A stretch of DNA of 28,006 bases from an uncultured Candidatus Saccharibacteria bacterium (GCA_947253285.1 CAMXXV010000005.1:1-28006); one strand, 5' to 3'. Shown: positions 6,970-13,934, counted from the first letter of the stretch. The notes: generated by a model not told the origin, from the letters alone. Numbers and translations: made by a program.

Positions 6970-6998
6970 TTGACAAAATGCCAAAAATATGCTATGTT
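6970..6998 (+). promoter_or_regulatory. Promoter of the second DUF805-like gene
   Basis: Consensus TTGACA (6970-6975), 17-bp spacer, TGC-extended TATGTT (6993-6998). Transcription would begin near 7005, which makes the ATG at 7027 (no Shine-Dalgarno) less likely than the one at 7054. The 159 bases between the preceding stop and this start hold nothing else I can support. Confidence 0.7.
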
Positions 6999-7053
6999 AT
7001 AAGCATTAGCAGTAATCCTACTACTAATGTACATTACGTCGAAAGAGATTAAA

Positions 7054-7632
7054 ATGTTAGTTTCCACACCATCGGTCGCAACCCGTCCAACTCAAGCAAC
7101 CAGCGCTCGTAAATTCATCGAACTTACTCGCCGCCCAGTCTGCACGTTTGGCAACTTAGTCAGTCAGTCATTCTGCGGACGCTTCGACAAAGGCCTGTGC
7201 GCTAGCCGTCTCGAATTCCTTTTCGGTTCGGTTTCCCTCGTCATTGCCGGCGTTGCTCCTCTGTTAATCACCATTGCGACCAGCCATATGTGCACCACAC
7301 CAAATGCCGATTTTATCGACACATTGGCCGCCCTCATGTTGGGCATCGTATCATTGGCAGCCATGTTTGCGCTTGGCTATCTCTGCTTTGCAGGTGTGTT
7401 ACTGCTCACCCGCCGCTTACGCGACGCAAAATCGATGACCGGTCTCTGCTTGGCTGCGATATTTGCAATATTGCTCCTCTTCAGCGCCCTAGTCAATCAA
7501 TTCTCTCCTGAGATTGCACAAATCTCGCTGATTATTGCCGAATTTGCCCTCCTCGCAACTTGGGTTGTTGCAGCCATCACACCGTCTAACAAGACAAATG
7601 AGCAGCCACGCTACTTGGCATTCCACTGGTAA
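7054..7632 (+). CDS. DUF805-like small membrane protein
   Basis: The protein is 192 aa from the ATG at 7054, which has a weak AGAGAT Shine-Dalgarno; an in-frame ATG at 7027 would add nine residues but has no ribosome site. A short polar N-terminus is followed by hydrophobic segments and a loop motif LTRRLRDAKSMTG equivalent to the RRLxDxG signature of DUF805. The protein ends PRYLAFHW, comparable to PRYLSFF and PGYMVFHW in the two paralogs nearby. Four hydrophobic stretches can be read. The gene has its own promoter and a good terminator. Function is unknown. The low sequence identity of the three copies despite shared ends and arginine motif suggests specialised subunits of one membrane assembly (inference). 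Confidence 0.75.
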   Translation: MLVSTPSVATRPTQATSARKFIELTRRPVCTFGNLVSQSFCGRFDKGLCASRLEFLFGSVSLVIAGVAPLLITIATSHMCTTPNADFIDTLAALMLGIVSLAAMFALGYLCFAGVLLLTRRLRDAKSMTGLCLAAIFAILLLFSALVNQFSPEIAQISLIIAEFALLATWVVAAITPSNKTNEQPRYLAFHW

Positions 7633-7659
7633 ACTTCATTTGCTCTCTGATAGACATCT

Positions 7660-7683
7660 GCCCCACTTCGGTGGGGCCTTCTT
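7660..7683 (+). terminator. Rho-independent terminator
   Basis: GCCCCAC-TTCG-GTGGGGC hairpin (7660-7677) followed by CTTCTTATT; a stable UUCG tetraloop right after the second DUF805-like gene. Confidence 0.85.
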
Positions 7684-7684
7684 A

Positions 7685-7713
7685 TTGACAAATAAGCGTT
7701 ATTGTTGTATAAT
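7685..7713 (+). promoter_or_regulatory. Near-perfect sigma70-type promoter
   Basis: TTGACA (7685-7690), 17-bp spacer, TATAAT (7708-7713), both at full consensus: the strongest-looking promoter in the window. Transcription would start near 7720, giving a leader of about 60 bases. Confidence 0.9.
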
Positions 7714-7778
7714 GTTGGTATTCGCGACATTACACTTATGCTATGTCGCAACGTACATTACTACTAGGAGCTGATATT

Positions 7779-8459
7779 ATGATGTATACCCGTAAACCCA
7801 ACGCGGCCGCTCGGCAGCAGCCGCAGAGGACAACAAGGCAAACACAAGAAGTAAACCGCCCAACATCAATTAAGCCACAGCCGCACACAGTAAGCCAACC
7901 ACGATACAATTCATCTCGTGGCTTCATTACTCTAAGCAGCACGCCAGTACATGGCATTGGCAACTTTTTTGGGCAGACATTCTTCTCCTTCTGGCGCTTC
8001 GACACCTGCTGCACCCGACTCGATTTCTGGCTTGGCTATATCGCTTTGATTATTGCCAGCACTAAATTATCGGGAGTATTTTACCACATTCGCAATCGCA
8101 TTATGATGAATGGCGTAAGTGGTGGCACAGCTTGGTTTCTCTCAATGCTCGCATTGATTCTAACCTTCTTGCTGGCAGTTTACTTTGTCTTAGCGCAACT
8201 AGCATTAGCCGTGAGACGTCTGCGGGACACCAATTCTGAGCTGGCTATGATGGCTATCGTTACAGGAGTATTCCTGCTCGCTTGCATCGTGCCGCCGCTA
8301 GAAGCCCTCATTCCTTTCTTAGGGAAGTTGCTTCACACTTTGGTGCCGCCCATCTTCATACTAATACCTTCTTTGCTAGCTGCCTTCAAATCTCCTGTAA
8401 ACTACTCCGGTAAGCCGGGTTACATGGTTTTTCATTGGAATCATTTTGGTCGGCACTAG
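7779..8459 (+). CDS. DUF805-like membrane protein, third copy
   Basis: The protein is 226 aa, counted from the ATG at 7779, because AGGAG at 7766-7770 is ideally placed for it; an upstream in-frame ATG at 7743 has no ribosome site. About 55 residues of polar, Gln/Arg/Pro-rich N-terminus precede a membrane domain with four or more hydrophobic segments. The loop motif AVRRLRDTNSELA matches the Arg-Arg-Leu-x-Asp signature of DUF805. The C-terminus GKPGYMVFHW resembles that of the copy at 7054. A conserved segment around F-x-R-F-D-x-x-C-x-x-R-L-(D/E)-F is also shared with that copy (FDTCCTRLDFWLG against FDKGLCASRLEFLFG). The strong promoter predicts high expression. Function is unknown. Confidence 0.8.
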   Translation: MMYTRKPNAAARQQPQRTTRQTQEVNRPTSIKPQPHTVSQPRYNSSRGFITLSSTPVHGIGNFFGQTFFSFWRFDTCCTRLDFWLGYIALIIASTKLSGVFYHIRNRIMMNGVSGGTAWFLSMLALILTFLLAVYFVLAQLALAVRRLRDTNSELAMMAIVTGVFLLACIVPPLEALIPFLGKLLHTLVPPIFILIPSLLAAFKSPVNYSGKPGYMVFHWNHFGRH

Positions 8460-8464
8460 CTTTT

Positions 8465-8488
8465 GACCCCACTCCGGTGGGGTCTTTT
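8465..8488 (+). terminator. Rho-independent terminator
   Basis: GACCCCA-CTCCGG-TGGGGTC stem (8465-8484) followed by TTTTCATTT, closing the DUF805 cluster and separating it from the convergent SUFU gene. Confidence 0.85.
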
Positions 8489-8517
8489 CATTTGGCGATT
8501 TGGCGCGAAGCTCAGCG

Positions 8518-9207
8518 CTACATCACCGACTGGCGGGCATAATCTGTCACCTCGCCCAAGCGAGCATACAAGTCGCGCGTGGTGATTTGCTTGTGTATGA
8601 TGGCGAGCAACTCGGCATCCGTGGCACCAATCAGCTCCACGAACTGCACCTTGCCATTCGGCGTGTCAATTGACTGGAATTTGGAGTCGGGCGCCGTGAT
8701 AAAACCAGTGATAAGCGATACATGGGCGTCATCAATGCCCTGCGTCTGCTGCGTGTAGATGTACTCAAATGGCTTGTAAACTTCACCTTGCACGAAGGTC
8801 ATCCGCGCCAGCGCCTGCAAAATGACGCAAACGTTAGTAATTTCTTTATCCTTATCAATGCAGCAGTTCTTCTTGAGGCGGAAAGTAAATTCTATCCCGT
8901 AGCCGCTGACGTCTGAGTTGCTTGACCGCTTCCGCCCCAGTTCCGACAAGCCGTAGGTCACGAAGTGCCAGTAGTCACCGCCATCATAAATACTAATGCC
9001 GTCTAACGGGTCGGGGCCGCCCATGTCCCACTTAATCATCGTGCCGTAATGCATTGGGTCGTTTTGCCCAGGATAAAACTCAAGGCAGCGCGCCGTGATG
9101 GCATCCCAACCCGGCAAGCTATCGTCGTTTTGTGGAGTCGCCGCGCCGTTTTGCGAAGCGCCAAACTGTTGTGCTGGGTTTTGGTCGTTAAAATCTGTTG
9201 GGTTCAT
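8518..9207 (-). CDS. Suppressor-of-fused (SUFU) domain protein
   Basis: The 229-aa protein matches the bacterial SUFU family (PF05076 by recall). After a disordered, Asn/Gln-rich N-terminus of about 30 residues come the typical segments GWDAITARCLEFYPGQ, HYGTMIKWDMGGPDPLDGIS, WHFVTYGLSELG, SGYGIEFTFRL and the C-terminal IDTPNGKVQFVELIG. SUFU is named after the eukaryotic Hedgehog-pathway regulator. Bacterial members are widespread, mostly of unknown role, and some are thought to act as immunity proteins in polymorphic-toxin loci. No toxin-like gene is adjacent here. The gene is monocistronic, with a Shine-Dalgarno (AGGAG), a TTGCGT-18-TACAAT promoter and convergent terminators on both sides. 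No signal peptide is visible, so it is expected to be cytoplasmic. Confidence 0.85.
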   Translation of the reverse strand: MNPTDFNDQNPAQQFGASQNGAATPQNDDSLPGWDAITARCLEFYPGQNDPMHYGTMIKWDMGGPDPLDGISIYDGGDYWHFVTYGLSELGRKRSSNSDVSGYGIEFTFRLKKNCCIDKDKEITNVCVILQALARMTFVQGEVYKPFEYIYTQQTQGIDDAHVSLITGFITAPDSKFQSIDTPNGKVQFVELIGATDAELLAIIHKQITTRDLYARLGEVTDYARQSVM

Positions 9208-9240
9208 TTTTTCTCCTATTTTTGTTTAGTCGTTAAATCT

Positions 9241-9270
9241 ATTGTAAGCCATCACGGCCACTGAACGCAA
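9241..9270 (-). promoter_or_regulatory. Promoter of the SUFU gene
   Basis: Minus-strand TTGCGT (plus 9265-9270), 18-bp spacer, TACAAT (plus 9241-9246). Confidence 0.6.
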
Positions 9271-9294
9271 GCACTTTATACTATCGCTACCACC

Positions 9295-9322
9295 AAAAAT
9301 ACCCCTCGTGCGAGGGGTATTT
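9295..9322 (-). terminator. Terminator of the rpsB-tsf operon
   Basis: Hairpin ATACCCCTCG / CGAGGGGTAT with a two-base loop (stem around 9299-9320). On the minus strand it is followed by TTTTTGG, ending the rpsB-tsf transcript. Confidence 0.9.
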
Positions 9323-9337
9323 TACTAAAGTCTCAGA

Positions 9338-9949
9338 CTAGTCTTCAGTAACGCCGAGCTCAAAGCGAGCAAAACGGCGAATCACGATGTTTTCGCCAAG
9401 CTTCGCAATGTTCTCTTTGACGAGAGTAGCGATAGTCTTGGTGTCATCCTTCCAGTAAGCTTGGTCGAGCAAGACTAGTTCACCAAAGTACTTGGCAAGC
9501 TGGCCGTCGATAATTTTGTCTAGAATATCAGCTGGCTTGTTTGCATTCTTCGGGTCACTCTTAGCAGCAGCTAGGAGTTCATCGCGCTTAGCAGCCTTCA
9601 CCTCTGCTGGAATATCGTTTTCAGACACCCACTTTGGTCGCATCGCAGCAACCTGCAAGGCGATTTCGTGTGCCAATTCCTTAAAGTTATCAGTGCGAGC
9701 CACAAAGTCAGTCTCACAGTTTAGCTCAACAATAACGCCAATGCGGCCGTTGTGTACGTAGGACTCAATCAAGCCCTCGCGCGCCTCGCGCTCGGAACGC
9801 TTTTCGGCCTTAGTGAGGCCCTTTTCGCGCATGTCCTTCAAAGCCTTGTCGAAGTCACCGTTGGCGGCCACAAGTGCCTTCTTTGCATCAGTTAAGCCAA
9901 CGCCAGACAATTCGCGTAGGCGGCGGATTTCGTCTAATGTAACGCCCAT
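9338..9949 (-). CDS. tsf: Translation elongation factor EF-Ts
   Basis: EF-Ts is the nucleotide-exchange factor that recycles EF-Tu-GDP to EF-Tu-GTP. The N-terminal UBA-like domain (about 1-50, VTLDEIRRLRELSGVGLTDA) is followed by the hallmark TDFV motif in NCETDFVART (77-86), which contacts the EF-Tu nucleotide site. At 203 aa it is the short form, lacking most of the second core repeat of the 283-aa E. coli protein, as is common in gram-positive-like and reduced genomes. The start has a GGGGAG Shine-Dalgarno and lies 29 bases after the rpsB stop, so it is the second gene of the classic rpsB-tsf operon, which ends at the hairpin at 9295-9322. Confidence 0.97.
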   Translation of the reverse strand: MGVTLDEIRRLRELSGVGLTDAKKALVAANGDFDKALKDMREKGLTKAEKRSEREAREGLIESYVHNGRIGVIVELNCETDFVARTDNFKELAHEIALQVAAMRPKWVSENDIPAEVKAAKRDELLAAAKSDPKNANKPADILDKIIDGQLAKYFGELVLLDQAYWKDDTKTIATLVKENIAKLGENIVIRRFARFELGVTED

Positions 9950-9978
9950 TTTCTCCCCTTCTTAGTTAAATTAGTTAA

Positions 9979-10710
9979 TTATTTGTCGCCCTTGGCAGCT
10001 TTGCGCTCTTCGGCAACCTTAGCTGACTTCTCTTTACCAGCCTTAGCTGCTTCAGCGAGATAACCCGCCACAAGCTTCAAGGTTGAGATTGCGTCATCGT
10101 TCGCTGGAATGACATAGTCGATACCCTTCGGGTCAGCGTTGGTATCACAAACGGCCACCACTGGGATGTTTAGCTTGATAGCTTCGTTAATAGCGTTGCG
10201 GTCTGACACGGCGTCTAGCACCACGAGTACGCCTGGCTTGCCGTGCATGTCCTTGATGCCGCCATAGCGGGTGTTGAGGACGTTAATTTCCTCCTGGAAG
10301 TGCTGCACTTCAAGCTTATTGTAGCGGTTGGCAAGCTCACCGCTAGCCATGCGCTTCTCTAATAGCTTTAGCTTCTTAATCTGCGCGACCACTGTGGTCT
10401 GGTTGGTTAGCATACCACCAAGCCAGCGCTCGGTAACATAAGGCATACCGGCGGCAGTTGCAGCCTCGGCAGTTACCTCTTTTGCCTGCTGCTTCGTGCC
10501 AACAAATAGTACTTGGCGACCACGCTCAGCTACGCTCTCGACAAACTTCTGAGCAGCCTCAATCTGCGCTACGGTCTTCTCGAGGTCGATGATATGCACA
10601 CCGTCCTTCTTGCCGTAAATATATTGCGCCATGCGCGGGTTCCACCGAGCGGTCTTGTGGCCGAAGTGGGCACCAGCTTCAAATAGCTGTTTAATGTCAA
10701 CGTTTGACAC
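9979..10710 (-). CDS. rpsB: 30S ribosomal protein S2
   Basis: S2 is a small-subunit protein assembled late near the platform/head junction and needed for S1 recruitment. The 243-aa product shows the S2 signatures IKQLFEAGAHFGHKTARWNP near the start and later the DAVSDRNAINEAIKLNIPVV region. I place the start at the GTG 10708-10710, giving V/M-SNVDIKQ, because AAAGGAG lies six bases upstream. The ATG at 10737 would sit inside the leader hairpin and give a non-conserved nine-residue extension. The C-terminus has a Lys/Ala-rich tail of about 20 residues. Transcribed with tsf from a TTGACG-18-TAAGAT promoter and probably feedback-regulated through the leader hairpin (inference). Confidence 0.96.
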   Translation of the reverse strand: MSNVDIKQLFEAGAHFGHKTARWNPRMAQYIYGKKDGVHIIDLEKTVAQIEAAQKFVESVAERGRQVLFVGTKQQAKEVTAEAATAAGMPYVTERWLGGMLTNQTTVVAQIKKLKLLEKRMASGELANRYNKLEVQHFQEEINVLNTRYGGIKDMHGKPGVLVVLDAVSDRNAINEAIKLNIPVVAVCDTNADPKGIDYVIPANDDAISTLKLVAGYLAEAAKAGKEKSAKVAEERKAAKGDK

Positions 10711-10728
10711 CTCAAACTCCTTTCCTGC

Positions 10729-10766
10729 GCTATCCACCCCGAGTAATCAGGAGTTCCGTGGATAGC
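10729..10766 (-). promoter_or_regulatory. rpsB leader hairpin, candidate S2 autoregulation element
   Basis: In the mRNA, GCTATCCAC (plus 10758-10766) pairs perfectly with GTGGATAGC (plus 10729-10737) across a 20-base loop. The hairpin ends a few bases before the AAAGGAG ribosome site. Its position in the ~76-base leader matches S2-responsive leaders known upstream of rpsB in other bacteria, but I cannot assign it to a described RNA family. Confidence 0.65.
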
Positions 10767-10792
10767 TGATTTATTATTAACTTACCTAAGTA

Positions 10793-10822
10793 ATCTTACC
10801 ACATTTCCCTGCCCACCGTCAA
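10793..10822 (-). promoter_or_regulatory. Promoter of rpsB-tsf
   Basis: Minus-strand TTGACG (plus 10817-10822), 18-bp spacer, TAAGAT (plus 10793-10798); expected start near 10786. The 243 bases between rpsB and the next gene hold this promoter, the leader hairpin and the terminator at 10911-10934. Confidence 0.75.
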
Positions 10823-10910
10823 GCAGGTTGCAAACTACTTCGGACACGGCAAACCGAAGGCTTCAGCTTGAGTCTAAAAGTAAAAAATGCAAAGCGCCTA
10901 ACAGTCAACT

Positions 10911-10934
10911 AAAAATGGCGCCGAAGCGCCATTT
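10911..10934 (-). terminator. Rho-independent terminator
   Basis: Minus-strand AAATGGCGC-TTCG-GCGCCATTT hairpin followed by TTAG; a UUCG-capped stem that ends the 196-aa exported protein gene. Confidence 0.85.
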
Positions 10935-10953
10935 AAGAGACTGCTGGGATTTA

Positions 10954-11544
10954 CTAGAGAGCGTTTGGCGTTACAGTAAACGTCACTGTGTCTCTATAAG
11001 TACCTTGTGGCACCGAGTTATCAACCTTAAAGTTGTAGCGAATGTAGAACTTGCCATCGCCCGGCTTGTTGGTGTTATCAACTGTCAGCGCTGCCTCTTT
11101 AGAGGTCGGTACCTTACGTGGCTGGTCGCCAAGCAAAATATTCCAGCCCTTGGTGACACCAGCAGCAGTCACATCGTTAACTGCCGGAATCTCATATTGG
11201 GCATCGGTACCATTAAGCCGCATACCATTAAATTCGTCCGCGTCGCGTAAAGTTACAGTGTAGCCGTGCAAAGAATTACTCGTCACATTGCCCTCAGCAA
11301 ATTTGCTGATTTCACCCGGCTTGCCCTCGACGGTCTCGCTACCGGCACTCAAATTAACACCCAAATTCAGCGGCACTACCGTCTGCACCGTCTGCTGCCC
11401 GCTTTTATTATGCTCAGGCTGAGATGTATGTGAACCGCTAAGCAGCTGATTTGCATTAGCAACCGGCGCTAGCATGGACACACCAACTAACCCAAAAGCC
11501 AACGTCCCTACGGCCAGAAGCGGGAAAGATTTTACTAATTTCAT
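10954..11544 (-). CDS. Small exported protein related to the surface beta-module
   Basis: The protein is 196 aa, starting at the ATG 11542-11544 (AAAGGAG four to five bases upstream). An upstream in-frame ATG at 11610 lies before the predicted transcription start and is excluded. A clear signal peptide (basic MKLVK, hydrophobic core, site at ANA|N after residue 31) is followed by a single beta-rich domain of about 160 residues. Its pattern is a polar N-strand, GYTVTLRDAD, a central GWNILLGD, and the ending GTYRDTVTFTVTP. It follows the same plan as the N-terminal module of the proteins at 3124, 23558 and 25703 (GF-x-L-x-M, WGY, G-x-YST-x-V-x-YT), but without their C-x5-C pair. No anchor follows, so it may be a free or complexed cell-surface subunit. 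Function is unknown. Confidence 0.75.
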   Translation of the reverse strand: MKLVKSFPLLAVGTLAFGLVGVSMLAPVANANQLLSGSHTSQPEHNKSGQQTVQTVVPLNLGVNLSAGSETVEGKPGEISKFAEGNVTSNSLHGYTVTLRDADEFNGMRLNGTDAQYEIPAVNDVTAAGVTKGWNILLGDQPRKVPTSKEAALTVDNTNKPGDGKFYIRYNFKVDNSVPQGTYRDTVTFTVTPNAL

Positions 11545-11589
11545 ACTACTCCTTTTACTTTTTCTCTTAGTGTCCCCACTAATATCCTT

Positions 11590-11618
11590 ATTATATCGCC
11601 ATGTAAGCATTAACGCAA
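11590..11618 (-). promoter_or_regulatory. Promoter of the 196-aa exported protein
   Basis: Minus-strand TTGCGT (plus 11613-11618), 17-bp spacer, TATAAT (plus 11590-11595). It sits directly behind the terminator of the upstream gene. Confidence 0.75.
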
Positions 11619-11622
11619 TAGT

Positions 11623-11656
11623 AAAACCAAAACCGCCACCCCATGTGGGATGGCGG
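11623..11656 (-). terminator. Rho-independent terminator of the 585-aa exported protein
   Basis: Minus-strand hairpin CCGCCATCCC / GGGGTGGCGG (plus 11633-11656) followed by TTTTGGTTTT. Confidence 0.85.
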
Positions 11657-11691
11657 CAATGTACTGTAAACGCGAAGTGATACTTTACAGA

Positions 11692-13449
11692 TTAGAATTC
11701 GTAACCGGTGTTAGGTGCACCAAACTTGTGGTGACCCTTCTTAACGGTCTGCTGAGCCTGATTCTGCTCGGCGCCCTTAGCATCAGCGCTAGCTTGCTTC
11801 TGGTCCGGCTTCTGAGTCTTGCTCTCTGGGGTAACCACAATGGTTTCGCCACCCTTCTTAACTGGCTTTTCAGGAGTCTTATTGTCAGTAGTCTTGGTAC
11901 TAGGGGCCTTCTTACCCTGCTCTTCATTAGTCAAGCTAGGATAAGCGTTGAGCTCGTTATCGTCATCTGTAAACTCTGGGTAATCTAATAGATGGTCATC
12001 GTTGTCATCAGATGGAGCTGGAGCTGGGGTTGGGGTTGGGGTTGGATCAACTGGGGTTGGCGCTGGCGTTGGGTCAACTGGAGTTGGAGTTGGCGCTGGC
12101 GTTGGCTTTGGAGCTGGAGTAACTGGCTTTAGTAAAGCCTCGCGTACTAGATTTGCTAGTGCGGCAAAGGTTGACTTCTTGCTACCACGAATCTGCTTAG
12201 CAACAAAGTTAAGACCCTTGCCCTCAGCTAGTTTCGCTAGTTGTTCCTTGAGCGAGCTAACCTCCTCGGCATATGGACGCAAGTTAGTAGTAGCATCCCA
12301 TTCCGCAACTGCTAGCGGCAATACTGCAGCATGCGCCGCCTGAGCCTTGGCAGCTAGCTTCGGAGCCTCCACCTTAGCCTTTCTAAACTGCTCGCCTACC
12401 TTATTTGGCGCCTCAAACGTTGCCTTAGCAGCGGTACAAGCATCTTGTGCTGCCTTTTCCTTCTGGGCAAACTCTGCAGCTACCTTCTCGTAGGCTTGCC
12501 TAGCTTGGTCACGCTGAGTAGTGAGGGCAGCCTTGTCTAACTTACCATCAAGCACGGCATGGAAGCGGTCTTCCACATTTTGCATAAACATCGCGAAGTC
12601 CTGATTGACCGTAGCAACATGCGCAGTTCCCTCTTTTCCAAAGCCTTTGTAAGTTGCGTAGGCCCAAGCCTTCTTATCGTAACGCGTCGCGCCACACACG
12701 CTAAGAACTGGCTGACTATAGCCCCAGCCTGGGGTTCTAGAATTGTTAGACATACCCTTATCTCTTGCATCGCGCTCGGCACCAGCAGCGTATTTAATGG
12801 CGTCGTTGATACTATCGTAAACCTTGTTCAGCTTACCATTTACCACCTGCTTGCCGCGGAAGTACTCACTGTAATTCTTGAGAGCACCTGCCTGCTTGTC
12901 GGTTAAGACTTTGGTGTCGATGCCGTCCATGACATCAGCTAGTGCGACCAGCTGAGACGCCTTGTCCGCCGCTGGCTTTGGCTTATCGGCAGCCTTGATG
13001 AGACTATTAAGGAAAGCTTCTTCAATGCGATTCTTAGTGTAACCCTTCTCTTGGTCAAACTTCTCAAGCTCGTCAGCCGCCTTATATGTCGCCGAACCTG
13101 GCGCGCGCAAGCTCTCGGCCTCATCCAAGGCCTTGACGTAATTTTGTTTAAGCCACTCTTTAGTAGTCATGGCATTACTATCAGCTGCTGCCTTATCGGC
13201 TGCAACTGCATCAGCAGTAGCCTTGTCTAGCTTTGCCTTCGCTTCATCAGCTAATTTTTTGTATTGCACATACTTAGGGTAAACTGCATCACCCTGCTTG
13301 ACAATTCCGTCTAGCTCCTTTTGAATGTCACTGTCATTCGCAGCATTAGCCGCCAAAGCGTCTGGCAAGACAAATGCCGTACCTAGCGCCAACGTGCCAA
13401 AAGCCATCACGCCAACCGATATGGCGTTCAAGTATTTGCGTTTACTCAT
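11692..13449 (-). CDS. Large exported helical protein with Pro/Thr stalk and terminal APNTG
   Basis: The 585-aa protein has a signal peptide (MSKRKY, hydrophobic core, site at ALA|AN after residue 33). A long Ala/Lys/Asp-rich, mostly helical region (about 38-440) contains coiled-coil stretches and only two Cys. Then come a Pro/Thr repeat stalk (about 443-480, PTPAPTPTPVDPTPAP-like units), an acidic stretch, and a Lys/Gln-rich tail ending HHKFGAPNTGYEF. APNTG (578-582) looks like a sortase-type LPxTG relative, but only three residues follow it. The hydrophobic helix and basic tail of a sorting signal are absent, and the terminator comes at once, so this is not an obvious frameshift. The stalked design suggests a cell-surface protein. 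The start has GGAG spaced correctly. I do not recognise the family. Confidence 0.7.
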   Translation of the reverse strand: MSKRKYLNAISVGVMAFGTLALGTAFVLPDALAANAANDSDIQKELDGIVKQGDAVYPKYVQYKKLADEAKAKLDKATADAVAADKAAADSNAMTTKEWLKQNYVKALDEAESLRAPGSATYKAADELEKFDQEKGYTKNRIEEAFLNSLIKAADKPKPAADKASQLVALADVMDGIDTKVLTDKQAGALKNYSEYFRGKQVVNGKLNKVYDSINDAIKYAAGAERDARDKGMSNNSRTPGWGYSQPVLSVCGATRYDKKAWAYATYKGFGKEGTAHVATVNQDFAMFMQNVEDRFHAVLDGKLDKAALTTQRDQARQAYEKVAAEFAQKEKAAQDACTAAKATFEAPNKVGEQFRKAKVEAPKLAAKAQAAHAAVLPLAVAEWDATTNLRPYAEEVSSLKEQLAKLAEGKGLNFVAKQIRGSKKSTFAALANLVREALLKPVTPAPKPTPAPTPTPVDPTPAPTPVDPTPTPTPAPAPSDDNDDHLLDYPEFTDDDNELNAYPSLTNEEQGKKAPSTKTTDNKTPEKPVKKGGETIVVTPESKTQKPDQKQASADAKGAEQNQAQQTVKKGHHKFGAPNTGYEF

Positions 13450-13481
13450 ATACTCTCCTTCTTTAAACTAGCCTCTACATA

Positions 13482-13495
13482 TACAAGTGCTTGTA
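13482..13495. promoter_or_regulatory. Palindrome in the leader, possible second operator
   Basis: TACAAG-TG-CTTGTA (six-base arms, two-base centre). It shares CAAGTRCTTG with the larger palindrome whose centre lies 54 bp away, about five helical turns. Confidence 0.45.
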
Positions 13496-13510
13496 AATGC
13501 ATGTGCTTTT

Positions 13511-13557
13511 ATTGTACCCCCACCCGCGAGCTTACGTCAAGTACTTGGCGTAAGCTC
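13511..13557 (-). promoter_or_regulatory. Promoter with a 30-bp palindrome over the -35 box
   Basis: Minus-strand TTGACG (plus 13535-13540), 18-bp spacer, TACAAT (plus 13511-13516) drives the 585-aa protein. A near-perfect palindrome at 13528-13557 (GAGCTTACG..CGTAAGCTC around CAAGTACTTG, one mismatch pair) covers the -35 hexamer. This is the geometry of a repressor site. Confidence 0.65.
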
Positions 13558-13590
13558 AATGCGCCAAAATTTGCTATACATTATATATAA

Positions 13591-13622
13591 ATAAAGCCCA
13601 GCCTTGGTGGAGGGAGGCTGGG
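13591..13622 (-). terminator. Rho-independent terminator of the 71-aa gene
   Basis: Minus-strand CCCAGCC / GGCTGGG (plus 13597-13622, 12-base loop) followed by CTTTATTTATAT. Confidence 0.75.
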
Positions 13623-13644
13623 TGCGGCGGAGTTCTAATCTAAA

Positions 13645-13860
13645 TTATTTCGTCTTGTTGGCTTTAGTATCGGGCTGGTCATACTGTGGCAGCTTGAACT
13701 GGCCAACCTCAGTCTGGTCGAGGGCATTGACGTCGTAAAGCAAGCCAGCGCGCACGGCAAGCTGGCCAACCACCTTGCGCTGCTCACGCTCGCGCACTTG
13801 TCGCTCAAGCTCTGACTGAGGCGCACGATTGATTTTTTCGCTATTGTGGTTTTTCATCAT
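13645..13860 (-). CDS. Small charged conserved-looking protein of unknown function
   Basis: The product is 71 aa, begins Met-Met-Lys-Asn-His and is highly charged. A central helix (about residues 15-38, rich in Glu, Arg and Gln) is followed by a hydrophobic-polar segment, VRAGLLYDVNALDQTEVG, and a polar Lys-rich tail. No signal peptide or membrane segment is visible. The gene has its own promoter and terminator, which argues it is real. The promoter is a full TTGACA-17-TAATGT with TGC extension whose -10 ends six bases before the ATG, so the mRNA should be leaderless; no Shine-Dalgarno is present. It is divergent from the bitopic coiled-coil gene at 14005. I do not recognise the family. Confidence 0.65.
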   Translation of the reverse strand: MMKNHNSEKINRAPQSELERQVREREQRKVVGQLAVRAGLLYDVNALDQTEVGQFKLPQYDQPDTKANKTK

Positions 13861-13866
13861 ATTTAT

Positions 13867-13895
13867 ACATTAGCACAAAAGACCAAAATTGTCAA
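13867..13895 (-). promoter_or_regulatory. Leaderless promoter of the 71-aa gene
   Basis: Minus-strand TTGACA (plus 13890-13895), 17-bp spacer, TGC-extended TAATGT (plus 13867-13872), ending six bases before the ATG. Confidence 0.75.
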
Positions 13896-13934
13896 CCAAA
13901 CCGCCTCAATTATCCTAAAATAGCCATAAACGTC

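Noticed and set aside
10711..10737. ATG start for rpsB nine codons upstream
   Set aside because: The GTG with AAAGGAG six bases away matches the conserved S2 start; the upstream ATG overlaps the leader hairpin.
10838..10859. Inverted repeat CTTCGG / CCGAAG upstream of the rpsB promoter
   Set aside because: Short stem, no T tract on either side and no clear position relative to a promoter; probably chance.
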